Shown: piece by piece, positions 63,898-64,000 of the stretch
Layout of the letters: every line of letters begins with the position of its first letter
How positions within the stretch are numbered: position 1 is the first letter of the stretch
Assembly (NCBI GenBank): GCA_949825045.1
Contig: OX463827.1
Location: 8,144,501-8,208,500, forward strand
DNA: 64,000 nucleotides
Source: Argyresthia goedartella
Taxonomy: Eukaryota > Arthropoda > Insecta > Lepidoptera > Argyresthiidae
Direction: 5' to 3'
Notes under the pieces: generated by a model
What the model saw: only the letters and a program-made list of their open reading frames with translations
What the model was told of the DNA's origin: nothing
Database searches by the model: none
Made by a program: the position numbers and the translations under genes

Positions 63898-64000
63898 TTC
63901 AATATAATGGATAGTATCTACTCAATAAAATACTAACGGTGAAAACGGTGACTGACTGAAAATCCACAGCCTTAAGCAGTGGATTTAGAAGCATAAAACT

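Noticed and set aside
1..64000. Bacterial-style operons, ribosome binding sites, terminators or phage genes
   Set aside because: Content is clearly eukaryotic (LINEs, tRNA-derived SINEs, mariner). I saw no integrated virus and no LTR pairs or gag-pol of an LTR retroelement.

Overview
This window looks like non-genic or intronic DNA from a moth or butterfly (Lepidoptera). It is AT-rich and I find no intact host protein-coding gene. Nearly everything I can recognise is mobile-element debris: non-LTR retrotransposon (LINE) pieces, tRNA-headed SINEs, foldback/MITE DNA elements, one mariner and one Tc1 remnant, and several minisatellites. The lepidopteran call rests on the style of the LINE C-termini and on the SINE and dispersed-repeat families. 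That is recognition from memory, not a database match.

Layout. 0.9-4.0 kb: three decayed reverse-transcriptase (RT) fragments. 5.4-5.8 kb: a MITE. 6.95-10.9 kb: the best LINE, a CR1-like element with a PHD-type ORF1, an APE endonuclease and an RT with YADD, broken by frameshifts, a deletion and a small insertion. 10.9-24 kb: tandem repeats, palindromic elements (family D) and a repeat starting ACCGGTCAAGTGCGAG (family C), nested in one another. 24-30 kb: a SINE, a TTA-flanked MITE, a 23-bp minisatellite, a three-unit tandem repeat and a MITE with ~50-bp terminal repeats. 30-37 kb: SINEs, family C copies and an RNase H fragment of an I/R1-type LINE. 38.1-39.3 kb: an RTE-type LINE. 41.5-44 kb: two LINE fragments that interrupt a MITE. 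44-48 kb: a SINE inserted in another SINE, a Tc1 remnant and a perfectly periodic 31-bp minisatellite of 21 units. 48.4-50.2 kb: a mariner element containing a SINE/LINE-tail piece and a LINE with a target-site duplication. 51-64 kb: tandem repeats, a large perfect hairpin, more SINE copies and two LINE C-termini.

How the parts relate. The elements do not form a pathway. They form a record of insertions: LINE into mariner, SINE A into SINE B, SINE A and D into C, a LINE tail into a foldback, and a GC-rich hairpin core shared by elements with different ends. The only region with hints of host regulation is 53.9-54.04 kb, where an Initiator and a correctly spaced DPE-like motif precede a good splice donor. 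Three short ORFs (27.4, 36.3 and 41.37 kb) look protein-like but I cannot assign them.
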